A stretch of 64,000 nt of DNA, from contig NZ_CABHOU010000092.1 of assembly GCF_902168175.1 (NCBI RefSeq), positions 310,001 through 374,000 on the forward strand. The letters run 5' to 3'. Positions within the stretch are counted from its first letter, which is position 1, and each line of letters opens with the position of its first letter. Positions 56,593 through 64,000 of this stretch are shown here, piece after piece. This DNA comes from an uncultured Chitinophaga sp. GTDB taxonomy: Bacteria; Bacteroidota; Bacteroidia; Chitinophagales; Chitinophagaceae. The notes below the pieces were generated by a model. The model was not told the origin of the DNA and did no database searches. It saw only the letters and a program-made list of their open reading frames with translations. The position numbers and the translations under genes were made by a program.

Positions 56593-57669
56593 TTAGTCCA
56601 GCGCAAGCTGCTCGCTTTGCAGGTAGCTGATAATTGTTTTCGGGAATGCGTACAGGTGAAGTTTATCCAGCGGTACGGCCATCCAGTCGTCAAGCTGGGG
56701 AACGCCTTTCTCAAACCTGAGGTGTATAAACCGCGCATAAATGGTTTGATGGGTAAGTTGTTGTTTCAGCAGGGGCGATACCCGGGTGATCTTATAAGTT
56801 TCCTTGCCCAGCAGCTTTTCAAAGGCGGGCGAGGCGGTTAGTTCGTCTACACCCGTTTCGGCAGGTGTTTCTAAAAGCACCAACTCGTGTAGATTTTGCC
56901 ATATATCTTTCCCGGTGCGTTTGCGGATGTATACATGGCCCTTGTGTTCCATGAACAGGTAGTTAAAGTACCTGGTTTTGATTTTGAGTTTCTTTGTTTT
57001 AACCGGCAGTTCGGCCACGGTTCCCACACTGTAAGCTTCGCAATGACTGTTTAACGGGCACCGGGGGCAGTCCGGCGACTGCGGTTTACATACCACTGCA
57101 CCAAAATCCATGATCGACTGGTTAAAAGTGGCAGGTTCTTTGGCGGGAAGCATTTCGGCTGCCAGGGCAGTAAAAAGCTTTTTGCCGGCGGTGCTGTCGA
57201 TCGGCGTATCTATATTAAAGTACCTGGCCAGCACCCGGTAAACGTTGCCGTCGAGTACGGCGTGAGGCAAATTGAAGGCAAATGAAGCGATGGCGGCTGC
57301 GGTGTAGGCGCCGACGCCCTTAAGTGAAACAATACCCTCATATGTATCTGGAAATTTGCCGTTATACACTGAGGCAACTTCGCGCGCGGCGGCCAGCATA
57401 TTCTTACAACGGGCATAATACCCCAGCCCCTGCCAAAGACGGAATACCTCTTCGTCCGCGGCTGCGGCGAGTTTTATAACGGTTGGGTACTGGCTGGTGA
57501 AACGTTCGTAGTACGGCCAGCCCTGTTCCACGCGCGTTTGCTGGAGAATAATTTCAGAAAGCCATATGCGGTAAGGGTCTTTTTCCCCTTTCCACGGCAT
57601 CTGGCGCCGGTTTTCCAGTTTATTCCAGCGTAAAAGGGCGGTCGAAAAAAAATCTTTTTGGCTAATCAC
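56593..57669 (-). CDS. mutY: A/G-specific adenine glycosylase
   Basis: This 358-residue repair enzyme removes adenine opposite 8-oxoguanine. The N-terminal catalytic domain has MPWKGEKDPYRIWLSEIILQ (catalytic Glu), the helix-hairpin-helix VSLKGVGAYTAAAIASF and VLDGNVYRVLAR (catalytic Asp). The 4Fe-4S cluster is bound by C-x6-C-x2-C-x5-C in CKPQSPDCPRCPLNSHC. The C-terminal NUDIX-like domain begins near IKTRYFNYLFMEHKGHVYIR and recognises 8-oxoG. The start is GTG 57669. It is divergent from the HU gene at 57895. Confidence 0.96.
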   Translation of the reverse strand: MISQKDFFSTALLRWNKLENRRQMPWKGEKDPYRIWLSEIILQQTRVEQGWPYYERFTSQYPTVIKLAAAADEEVFRLWQGLGYYARCKNMLAAAREVASVYNGKFPDTYEGIVSLKGVGAYTAAAIASFAFNLPHAVLDGNVYRVLARYFNIDTPIDSTAGKKLFTALAAEMLPAKEPATFNQSIMDFGAVVCKPQSPDCPRCPLNSHCEAYSVGTVAELPVKTKKLKIKTRYFNYLFMEHKGHVYIRKRTGKDIWQNLHELVLLETPAETGVDELTASPAFEKLLGKETYKITRVSPLLKQQLTHQTIYARFIHLRFEKGVPQLDDWMAVPLDKLHLYAFPKTIISYLQSEQLALD

Positions 57670-57857
57670 AAGAATAAATCTTTATACATTCAAAATTTTC
57701 TATATATTCGTGTTCCCAATCTGTCATTAAAAAGATGATTTTTAGGGAAAAAAGCTGGAATGAGAGCACAAATAAACAGATTTTCAGTGGTGGTTATCCA
57801 TAAGAAAAAATGTTAAATTTTATCGGCTTGAAACTTCAGCAATTAAATTTTTTTGAA

Positions 57858-57865
57858 TATCTTTG
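57858..57865 (+). promoter_or_regulatory. -7 promoter element (TATCTTTG) of the second HU-family gene
   Basis: TATCTTTG, 29 bases before ATG 57895, supports that start. Confidence 0.65.
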
Positions 57866-57894
57866 AAACTAAAGTACTAATCCTCCGCTCTATT

Positions 57895-58182
57895 ATGAGA
57901 AAAGCTGACTTAATAAACAACATTGCTGAAAAAACCGGCATACCCAAAGTAGATGTGTTAGTTACTCTTGAGGCCATGTTCAAGGAGGTGAAAGAAGCGT
58001 TAGCAAATGGCGAGCATATCTACATTAGAGGTTTTGGCAGTTTTATCACCAAGAAGCGCGCCGCGAAGATCGGCCGTAACATTAAAAAGAACGTGGCAGT
58101 GGAGATCCCTGAACACTTCATTCCTGCGTTCAAGCCATCAAAAGAGTTTGTTGCCGAAGTAAAGAAACTTAAAAGTTCTTAA
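57895..58182 (+). CDS. HU/IHF-family DNA-binding protein
   Basis: This 95-residue paralogue of the HU at 5103 starts MRKADLINNIAEKTGIPKVD and has the arm region GEHIYIRGFGSFITKKRAAKIGRNIKKN, but the arm tip lacks the canonical RNPxTG Pro, reading GRNIKKNVAVEIPEHFIPAF. It carries an extra C-terminal KPSKEFVAEVKKLKSS. In Bacteroidota this HU paralogue sits between mutY and rng, as here, so the order is conserved. The upstream extension of the frame is rejected because the promoter lies in it. Confidence 0.93.
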   Translation: MRKADLINNIAEKTGIPKVDVLVTLEAMFKEVKEALANGEHIYIRGFGSFITKKRAAKIGRNIKKNVAVEIPEHFIPAFKPSKEFVAEVKKLKSS

Positions 58183-58206
58183 GTTTGCATCCTAATACAT
58201 TTTAGG

Positions 58207-59052
58207 GTGCAGAAATCTCAACTGATTCTTATTGGCGGAGCCATCGTACTGGTGGCTACCTTGTTCATTTTTGGACGTACAGTGCCTGTGGCCAGCAAAA
58301 AGGCTGCAGGTGAAGTTATGCCCGGCCAACCCCCTGTGGTGGCCGCGGCCTCATTTGAAGACGTGCTTCAGAAAGCGAAAGAAAAAGCCCCGGCCGATAA
58401 ACTGGCCGAGATCAACAGCCTCGAACATGCTGTTGTAAGAGGCGATGTAAAGACCCAGCAGATCGCTGTTAACCGCAAATTATACGAGATTTGGGAGAGC
58501 CTCGATGAAACGCCGGTAGCTGCTTATTATGCCGGCGAAGCAGCCAAGTTGGAAAATTCCGAAAAAAGCCTCACCTTTGCAGCCAATTTATTTTTTAAAC
58601 ATTATAGCCATGCAAAAGATGCTGCTGTGATGAAATGGCAGGCCGAGCAGGCCGTGGAATTGTACGAAAAGGCAATTGCGCTCTCTACTCCTCCTCAAAC
58701 CGATTCACTCAAGTACTTGCAGGCAACCATTCTTGTAGAAACAGGCGAACCAATGGCCGGCGTAGCGAAATTACGTGAACTCGTAACCGCCAACCCGGAC
58801 AATGCCGAAGCACAGCTCATGCTGGGGAACATGGCCATCACATCCGGTCAGTTCGACAAAGCAATAGAGCGTATGGACGGCTTCCTGGCTCGTAATCCGA
58901 ATAACGCCAAAGCCATGTTTATACTGGCCGAAGCATACAGGAGCAAGGGTGACAAAGCAAAAGCAATTGAACTATTCCAGCAATGCCGTGCGCTGATTAG
59001 CGATCCGGAACTTGGAGCTGAAATAGACAATTACATAAAGAGTATTAAGTAA
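58207..59052 (+). CDS. TPR-containing protein with N-terminal membrane anchor
   Basis: This 281-residue protein starts with GTG 58207 and has an uncleaved or cleaved signal anchor (SQLILIGGAIVLVATLFIFG). Helical repeats follow: AAYYAGEAAKLENSEKSLTF, AVMKWQAEQAVELYEKAIAL, SLKYLQATILVETGEPMAGV, AEAQLMLGNMAITSGQFDKA and AKAMFILAEAYRSKGDKAKA, the last three being clear TPRs. It is 24 bp after the HU gene and probably co-transcribed with it. Molecular role unknown; the position between HU and rng is common in Bacteroidota. Confidence 0.85.
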   Translation: MQKSQLILIGGAIVLVATLFIFGRTVPVASKKAAGEVMPGQPPVVAAASFEDVLQKAKEKAPADKLAEINSLEHAVVRGDVKTQQIAVNRKLYEIWESLDETPVAAYYAGEAAKLENSEKSLTFAANLFFKHYSHAKDAAVMKWQAEQAVELYEKAIALSTPPQTDSLKYLQATILVETGEPMAGVAKLRELVTANPDNAEAQLMLGNMAITSGQFDKAIERMDGFLARNPNNAKAMFILAEAYRSKGDKAKAIELFQQCRALISDPELGAEIDNYIKSIK

Positions 59053-59084
59053 TTGATTATTAAACATTTAAAAATTCATTTAGC

Positions 59085-59177
59085 ATGCCTTGCGGAAAGA
59101 AAAGAAAAAGACATAAAATTGCTACACATAAAAGGAAAAAAAGGCTGAGAAAGAACCGTCATAAGAAAAAGAAATAA
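59085..59177 (+). CDS. 30-residue basic protein of AURKAIP1/COX24 type, likely ribosome-bound
   Basis: The frame ATG 59085 to TAA 59177 reads MPCGKKRKRHKIATHKRKKR and then LRKNRHKKKK. Nineteen of the 30 residues are Lys, Arg or His. The 'KKRKRHKxxxHKxKKRLRKNRHKKK' pattern is the COX24/AURKAIP1 domain known from mitochondrial small-subunit protein mS38 and related bacterial peptides. It is much too short for default gene finders but well preserved. It lies 32 bp after the TPR gene and 314 bp before rng. A place in the 30S subunit is inference from the family. Confidence 0.82.
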   Translation: MPCGKKRKRHKIATHKRKKRLRKNRHKKKK

Positions 59178-59491
59178 TACTCCTGTTTCCCGCCATTTAT
59201 ACTAACAGGTATGTTTTTGCGGCGCGACAAGAAATTTTTATACAATACTGCATGATTTTAGCGATTATTCTTAAATTGCTGAAGTCATGCAGGCTGTTTA
59301 AACTGAACTGCCGGCAAAATTTCCGAACACGACCTGTATATATCACTAAACCCTTAAGCGATCTATCATCACACGTTATGTGAAAATGCCAGGCAATCAC
59401 GCTGAACGATCACGTGATTGGCTAAATCCTGCTATTCAACCCGGGCATTTACATAAAAGGTGAAGTATTAAATGGTTAAAATTTTGGACCC
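59178..59491. other. 314-bp leader region of rng
   Basis: No gene. A hairpin CAATCACG (59394-59401) / CGTGATTG (59413-59420), with GGC/GCC extension, lies 71 bases before the rng start and could influence its mRNA. No TAnnTTTG match was found. Confidence 0.4.
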
Positions 59492-61042
59492 TTGAATAAG
59501 GAACTAATTATTAATGCAGCACCGTCTGGTGTTGAAATTGCATTGCTGGAAGATAAGAAACTAGTGGAGCTGCATCATGAGAGCGGTAACCCAAACTTCG
59601 CGGTAGGAGACCTTTACCTTGGAAAAGTAAAGAAACTGATCCCCGGACTGAATGCCGCATTCGTAGACGTCGGTTTTGAAAAAGATGCGTTCCTTCACTA
59701 CACCGACCTCAGCCCCTATGTTCGCTCTATCTTAAAGTTTACCCAACTTGCCATCGGCGACAAATCACCGGAAGGTTTCGACTTCTCTAAATTCAAAAAT
59801 GAAGCGGAAATCATCAAAACCGGTAAAATCACTGAAGTATTAGGCGGTAAACCTAATATCCTCGTGCAAATTCTTAAAGAGCCCATCTCTTCCAAAGGCC
59901 CCCGTCTCAGTTGCGAAATTTCTCTCCCCGGCAGATTCATCGTACTAACCCCGTTTAACGATATTGTTGCCGTTTCCAAAAAGATCCATTCTTCCGAGGA
60001 AAGAAAACGACTGCAGAAAATAGTGGAAGCGATCAAACCTCCGAACTTTGGAGTGATCGTGCGTACCGCCGCCGAAGGAAAGAAAACTGCTGAACTGCAC
60101 GAAGACCTGGTGACGCTGGTGGAAACCTGGAAAAACATCCAGACAAACCTGCACAACGCACAGCCTCCTCAAAAGATACTGAGCGAACAAACCAAAACGA
60201 CCAGCATCCTCCGCGATCTGCTCAATGAAAGTTTTAACCGCATCGTGGTGAACGATAAAAACATCTACGCGGACACTAAAACTTACATTCAGAAAATCGC
60301 CCCGGAAAAGCAGGACATCGTTTCCTATTACCACAACGGCGCGCCTATCTTCGATAGTTTTGGCGTTACCCGCCAGGTAAAGGCCTCGTTTGGTAAAACA
60401 GTAAACCTGGATAGTGGTGTGTACCTCATTATTGAGGCTACGGAAGCTTTGCATGTAATTGACGTGAACAGCGGTTACAAAAGCTCCAGCAACAACCAGG
60501 AACAAAATGCCTTGGCCAGTAACCTGGAAGCTGCAGCCGAAATAGCACGCCAGCTACGCCTCCGCGATCTTGGCGGCATTATCATCATCGACTTCATCGA
60601 TATGAAACTGCCGGAAAATAAGAAAGCGGTGTACGAACATATGGAAAGGTTTATGTCGCAGGACCGTGCTAAACACACGATCCTCCCCATTTCCAAGTTT
60701 GGTTTGATGCAGATCACCCGCCAGCGTGTGAAACCGGAGGTAACCATTTCGGTGGCCGAAGATTGTCCTGCCTGTAAAGGCACCGGTAAAATCGGCGCTT
60801 CTATGTTGATCGTAGAGGATATCGAAAAGAACCTGCAGTACCTGCTTAACCACCAGCACCAGGGCCTTACCATTCGTATTCACCCTATCCTGCATGCCTT
60901 CCTTACAAAAGGCTGGCTCGGTTCACGCCAGTGGAAATGGTACTTCCGCTTTAAAAAATGGATCAAACTGCACGCAGATTCGAACTATCACCTTACTGAA
61001 TACAAGTTCTTCGACGCCAACGACGAAGAAATCAAACTGTAA
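59492..61042 (+). CDS. rng: Ribonuclease G/E
   Basis: This 516-residue endoribonuclease matures rRNA and turns over mRNA. The frame begins with TTG 59492 (MNKELIINAAPSGVEIALLE), the usual Bacteroidota start. The S1-like part has GDLYLGKVKKLIPGLNAAFVDVGFEKDAFLHY; catalytic Asp residues lie in HVIDVNSGYKS and IIIIDFIDM; QITRQRVKP and the zinc-link CPACKGTGKI are present. Length fits RNase G rather than the longer E with its scaffold tail. A terminator follows at 61064. Confidence 0.96.
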   Translation: MNKELIINAAPSGVEIALLEDKKLVELHHESGNPNFAVGDLYLGKVKKLIPGLNAAFVDVGFEKDAFLHYTDLSPYVRSILKFTQLAIGDKSPEGFDFSKFKNEAEIIKTGKITEVLGGKPNILVQILKEPISSKGPRLSCEISLPGRFIVLTPFNDIVAVSKKIHSSEERKRLQKIVEAIKPPNFGVIVRTAAEGKKTAELHEDLVTLVETWKNIQTNLHNAQPPQKILSEQTKTTSILRDLLNESFNRIVVNDKNIYADTKTYIQKIAPEKQDIVSYYHNGAPIFDSFGVTRQVKASFGKTVNLDSGVYLIIEATEALHVIDVNSGYKSSSNNQEQNALASNLEAAAEIARQLRLRDLGGIIIIDFIDMKLPENKKAVYEHMERFMSQDRAKHTILPISKFGLMQITRQRVKPEVTISVAEDCPACKGTGKIGASMLIVEDIEKNLQYLLNHQHQGLTIRIHPILHAFLTKGWLGSRQWKWYFRFKKWIKLHADSNYHLTEYKFFDANDEEIKL

Positions 61043-61063
61043 AATATCAAACCTTATTGACAG

Positions 61064-61100
61064 GCGTCCCTTCCCAACCAGGAAGGGACGCTTTGTTTTT
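61064..61100 (+). terminator. Terminator of rng
   Basis: GCGTCCCTTCC (61064-61074) and GGAAGGGACGC (61081-61091) form an 11-bp stem, then TTTGTTTTT. Confidence 0.92.
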
Positions 61101-61171
61101 AGTAGTTTTGCCGAACTAAGAGGCCCCCGGCCCTGTTATATAGTGCTATTACGTTTTAACGACTATCTTAC

Positions 61172-62815
61172 ATGATTACACGTTCTTCATTACTCCTTCT
61201 TTTGCTTACCGCCATGGTAGCGGTTTCTTGTCAGCAGAACGCACCTAAAAAACAGGCTGCTATCAGGGATACTACGCACTATACGCGCGAGGAGTACATT
61301 TCACTTACGCTAGACAGTAACCTTTTAAACAATTACCTGGCCCGCGATACACAGTACGCCGATTACATCCGCGACTTTTATCGCAAACGTAATTTCCACT
61401 ATGCGTGGATCAATGAGTCGGGCGTTACGGAGCAGGCCGGGAGTTTCCTGAATATGATGGGGATGGATGCCTCCTATGGTATTGGGGCTGCCGATTCGGC
61501 ACTCATGATGCTGTTCGACACGCTTACCGCACAGGGTAAGTTAAGGTCGGGTGATACAACCCTGCCGCACGCCGATATCCAGCTCACATCACGCTTTTTT
61601 TCGTACGCCAATAAAACATGGGGTGGTATGACCTCCGACAAGGCGCGCGACCTGGAGTGGTACATCCCCAGAAAAAAGATGGATATGAGCAGCCTGCTGG
61701 ACTCAGTAGTGGCAGCCAAGCCGGGCGATCTTGCAGGTAAAGAGCCTGTTAACCGCCAGTACAACCTGCTGCGCCGCGAACTCGCTAGGCTGTCGGAACT
61801 CGAAGGCAAAACGAAATGGGATACGATCAAAATAGACAAGAAGAGCTATAAGAAGGGTGATTCGGCGGAAGCTATTGGTGCTGTGAAAGCAAGGCTGTCG
61901 GCGCTTGGCGATCTGAAAGAAAATGAGAATTCGCCATTGTTCACCGTTGCTTTAGACAGTGCGCTCCGTTCGTTCCAAACCCGTTTCGGCCTTACCGTAA
62001 ACGGTGAAATAAATCAATCTACCCTCAATGCCCTGAATGTTCCGTTGTCTAAACGCATCCGCCAGATATTGGTGAACATGGAGCGCATTCGCTGGGTGCC
62101 GGTTGATCCGGGCGGTAATTACATACTGGTGAACATCCCGGAATTCCGGATGCACGTGTATGAAAACGACCAACTGGCCTGGAGCAGTAACGTGGTGGTA
62201 GGCACGCCCGCTAACAGTACGGTGATTTTTAGCCGCGAAATGAAGTATGTGGTGTTTAGTCCTTACTGGAACGTGCCTCCCGGAATATTAGGAAGTGAGG
62301 TATTGCCCGGCATTAAACGCAGCACCAGCTACCTTGCCCGGCATAATATGGAAGTGGCCGGCGGCAGTGGGAACGTGATTAGCCCATCTTCTATAAACTG
62401 GAGTAAATACACCGCCCGCAACTTCCCTTACATTATCCGCCAGAAGCCGGGCGGCGCCAACTCTCTTGGAAAAGTAAAATTCCTGTTCCCGAACGAATAC
62501 AATATCTATTTGCACGATACGCCCTCCAAAGGCCTGTTTGCCGAAACCAAACGCTCTTTCAGCCATGGTTGCATACGTATATCCGAACCACGAAAACTGG
62601 CCATTTACCTGCTTCGCAACGACAGCAGCTGGACGGAGAAAAGGATAGATGCAGCCATGAACAGCGCAAAGGAACAGTATGTAACGCTGAAGTACAAACT
62701 ACCAGTGTTTATCGGCTACTTTACTGCATGGGTAAGCAGTTCGGGGCAGCTGAACTTCCGCGATGATGTGTATGGTCACGATGCTAAACTCGCCGGCCTC
62801 TTATTCGGAAAGTAA
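61172..62815 (+). CDS. L,D-transpeptidase with peptidoglycan-binding domain (YcbB-like), lipoprotein
   Basis: This 547-residue protein has a lipoprotein signal (SLLLLLLTAMVAVSC) and the YcbB/LdtD-like order: a scaffold part (DFYRKRNFHYAWINESG), a peptidoglycan-binding domain (~225-300: GAVKARLSALGDL, LRSFQTRFGLTVNGEINQST), and a YkuD domain with EFRMHVYENDQLAWSSNVVV, YWNVPPGIL, IYLHDTPSKGLF and SHGCIRISEP, whose Cys467 is the nucleophile. It would make 3-3 peptidoglycan cross-links. Its last 32 bases overlap the 3' end of the convergent CPBP gene. Confidence 0.94.
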   Translation: MITRSSLLLLLLTAMVAVSCQQNAPKKQAAIRDTTHYTREEYISLTLDSNLLNNYLARDTQYADYIRDFYRKRNFHYAWINESGVTEQAGSFLNMMGMDASYGIGAADSALMMLFDTLTAQGKLRSGDTTLPHADIQLTSRFFSYANKTWGGMTSDKARDLEWYIPRKKMDMSSLLDSVVAAKPGDLAGKEPVNRQYNLLRRELARLSELEGKTKWDTIKIDKKSYKKGDSAEAIGAVKARLSALGDLKENENSPLFTVALDSALRSFQTRFGLTVNGEINQSTLNALNVPLSKRIRQILVNMERIRWVPVDPGGNYILVNIPEFRMHVYENDQLAWSSNVVVGTPANSTVIFSREMKYVVFSPYWNVPPGILGSEVLPGIKRSTSYLARHNMEVAGGSGNVISPSSINWSKYTARNFPYIIRQKPGGANSLGKVKFLFPNEYNIYLHDTPSKGLFAETKRSFSHGCIRISEPRKLAIYLLRNDSSWTEKRIDAAMNSAKEQYVTLKYKLPVFIGYFTAWVSSSGQLNFRDDVYGHDAKLAGLLFGK

Positions 62816-63581
62816 CAGGTAACCGGCCTGCTTCGTTTACCCTTTCCAGTAAGTAATAGCCTAAGGGTAGCAATACGAAGGCGGCTAATACCATGGAAAA
62901 GTGCAAACCTCCTTTCCCCAACAGCTCTGCCAGTCCTGCATGCCCCTTTGCCATTACAAACGCCATCGCAATATGGCCCGCCATATGTATAAAGACAGGT
63001 ATGCAGAGGTCGCGGAGTTTTAAGTAAAAGAGCCCGCATAACATAGCAAGCAGGAAGTTGGGAATAATGTATACCGGGTTAAGTGTGGCCACAGCATAAA
63101 TTACGGACGACTGCACCAATGCAAAGGAAGGTGGATATTTTTTGGACAGCGCCTCAAGTATAATGCCCCTGAAAAGTACTTCTTCCAGCAATGGAAGCAG
63201 AAATACAGAGCCGATAATGGCAGGCACCGAGTCGATACGCACGGAGGAGAAGTTAACGGCCTCAAAGGAGGGCAGGGGTATAAGTTTGATGAGTATGTCG
63301 CGCACCACGAACAACGAAAGCGCCATTATCAGCGATAATAAAAGAGCGATTGGCTGAATGCTGACTTTTGTTACCAGGCGGAAGTTTTCGGACTGTGCAG
63401 TAAGCATGTACAGGATAATACCGGCACAGCTTAACAGGTAAGGCCATAACCCTGGTGCTAAAGCCGGGGTAATAAACAATAAGAAAAACGTAGCACTGAA
63501 GATGAACAGGGCAATGTAAAGTTTTACCAGTACAAACCAGGCATACTTAAGTGAAAATCCGTTTTGGCTGTTAACTCGCAT
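62784..63581 (-). CDS. CPBP-family (CAAX-protease-like) intramembrane protein
   Basis: This 265-residue protein has about seven hydrophobic helices. The CPBP/Abi motif is visible: LLEEVLFRGIILEAL (EExxxR) and, later, IPVFIHMAGHIAMAF with the motif-3 His. This family includes intramembrane proteases, some linked to bacteriocin self-immunity. The substrate is unknown. It is oriented against the L,D-transpeptidase gene with a 32-bp overlap of the coding ends. Confidence 0.9.
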   Translation of the reverse strand: MRVNSQNGFSLKYAWFVLVKLYIALFIFSATFFLLFITPALAPGLWPYLLSCAGIILYMLTAQSENFRLVTKVSIQPIALLLSLIMALSLFVVRDILIKLIPLPSFEAVNFSSVRIDSVPAIIGSVFLLPLLEEVLFRGIILEALSKKYPPSFALVQSSVIYAVATLNPVYIIPNFLLAMLCGLFYLKLRDLCIPVFIHMAGHIAMAFVMAKGHAGLAELLGKGGLHFSMVLAAFVLLPLGYYLLERVNEAGRLPVTFRIRGRRV

Positions 63582-63771
63582 ATTAGTATTCGGTATTCGG
63601 CCGGGTTAAGGACAAGAATCTTTCTTAATTGACTAAGGCTAAATTGGGATCGTTTACGAGAATAATCAATTGCAAATTAAGATAAATTTAATGGTACTGC
63701 GAACTGCGACTTTCCACAGGTGCATGTAAAAACATAGACTAAAAATGCATGGAAAGCCGCCGTGAACATGT

Positions 63772-63779
63772 TATTTTTG
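63772..63779 (+). promoter_or_regulatory. -7 promoter element (TATTTTTG) of ridA
   Basis: TATTTTTG ends only seven bases before the ATG at 63787, so transcription would start at or next to the start codon: a leaderless mRNA. Confidence 0.7.
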
Positions 63780-63786
63780 CGATATT

Positions 63787-64000
63787 ATGGAAAAACAGAT
63801 CATTAAAACAGATAAGGCCCCGGCGCCTATCGGTCCCTACAACCAGGCGATAAAAGCGGGTAATACGCTTTACATCTCCGGCCAGGTGGCAATAGACCCG
63901 GTAACTAATGAAGTGAAGAAGGGAGATGTGGTGGCAGAATCGCACCTGGTTATGCAGAACCTGCGCGCCATCCTTACCGAAGCCGGTATGACCTTCAGCG
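63787..64000 (+). CDS. ridA: RidA family enamine/imine deaminase (3' end outside the window)
   Basis: The first 71 codons are visible. MEKQIIKTDKAPAPIGPYNQ is the RidA start, followed by AIKAGNTLYISGQVAIDP and VVAESHLVMQNLRAIL, then EAGMTFS at the edge. RidA hydrolyses reactive 2-aminoacrylate-type enamines made by PLP enzymes. Family length is about 126 residues, so roughly 55 are missing, including the catalytic Arg region. The nearby -7 element suggests leaderless expression. Confidence 0.95.
   Translation, partial: MEKQIIKTDKAPAPIGPYNQAIKAGNTLYISGQVAIDPVTNEVKKGDVVAESHLVMQNLRAILTEAGMTFS

Overview
The window looks like a chromosomal segment of a Bacteroidota member, most likely of the Chitinophagaceae/Chitinophagales. 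The reasons are: many start sites are preceded by the Bacteroidota -7 element TAnnTTTG; Shine-Dalgarno sequences are rare; the gliding/secretion genes gldD and gldE sit beside ssb and mutY; there are Bacteroidota-type small proteins (THX, a COX24/AURKAIP1-type 30-residue protein); ispG is the long three-domain form; methionine synthase is split into two genes; and sigma/anti-sigma pairs lie beside outer-membrane or TonB-like genes. No rRNA, tRNA, CRISPR array or intact insertion sequence was seen.

Layout. 1-3500 is gene-poor accessory DNA. It holds a REP-associated (Y1) transposase fragment that has lost its HUH motif, GC-rich palindromes, three tandem ~170-bp repeats whose substitutions favour a structured RNA on the minus strand, TGAACA repeat clusters, a small membrane protein and a double-glycine-leader peptide gene. 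3500-12450 is housekeeping: xth, HU, THX, pdxH, a DUF3298 lipoprotein, and the translation block rplM-rpsI-rpsB-tsf with pyrH beyond it. S2 carries an unusual ~80-residue RGG/GPG tail. 13-25.7 kb has radA, a flavin reductase, comF, split metH, ispG, an AraC regulator and a batB-batC pair. 25.7-26.5 kb is a second accessory patch: a transposase N-terminal remnant and a 185-bp element with 14-bp perfect terminal inverted repeats enclosing 11-bp repeat units. 

26.5-41.9 kb carries a class D beta-lactamase, kbl, a sigma/anti-sigma/OMP operon, an M16 peptidase, an L,D-transpeptidase, acs, TPR and J-domain proteins, and a divergent pair of HTH proteins. 42-51.3 kb has carB (without the C-terminal MGS domain), comEC-purH, and a second sigma factor overlapping a mosaic anti-sigma/TonB-like gene. 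51.3-64 kb has lutB, a DUF3109 gene and the conserved gldD-gldE-ssb-mutY cluster, divergent from a second HU gene, a TPR protein, a tiny ribosome-type protein and RNase G. It ends with a second L,D-transpeptidase, a CPBP-family membrane protein and the start of ridA.

The genes are mostly core metabolism, translation, DNA repair and envelope biogenesis. I did not find a complete new multi-gene defence or mobile system. The strongest undescribed signals are non-coding: the tandem repeats at 933-1440, the nested-repeat element at 26216-26400, the structured rpsB-tsf spacer, two very short promoter-to-terminator units (20444-20553, 23636-23807), and an interspersed repeat seen near 27.4 and 56.1 kb. 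Among proteins, the double-glycine peptide, the S2 tail and the mosaic anti-sigma protein stand out. All calls come from reading the sequence; no database search was run.
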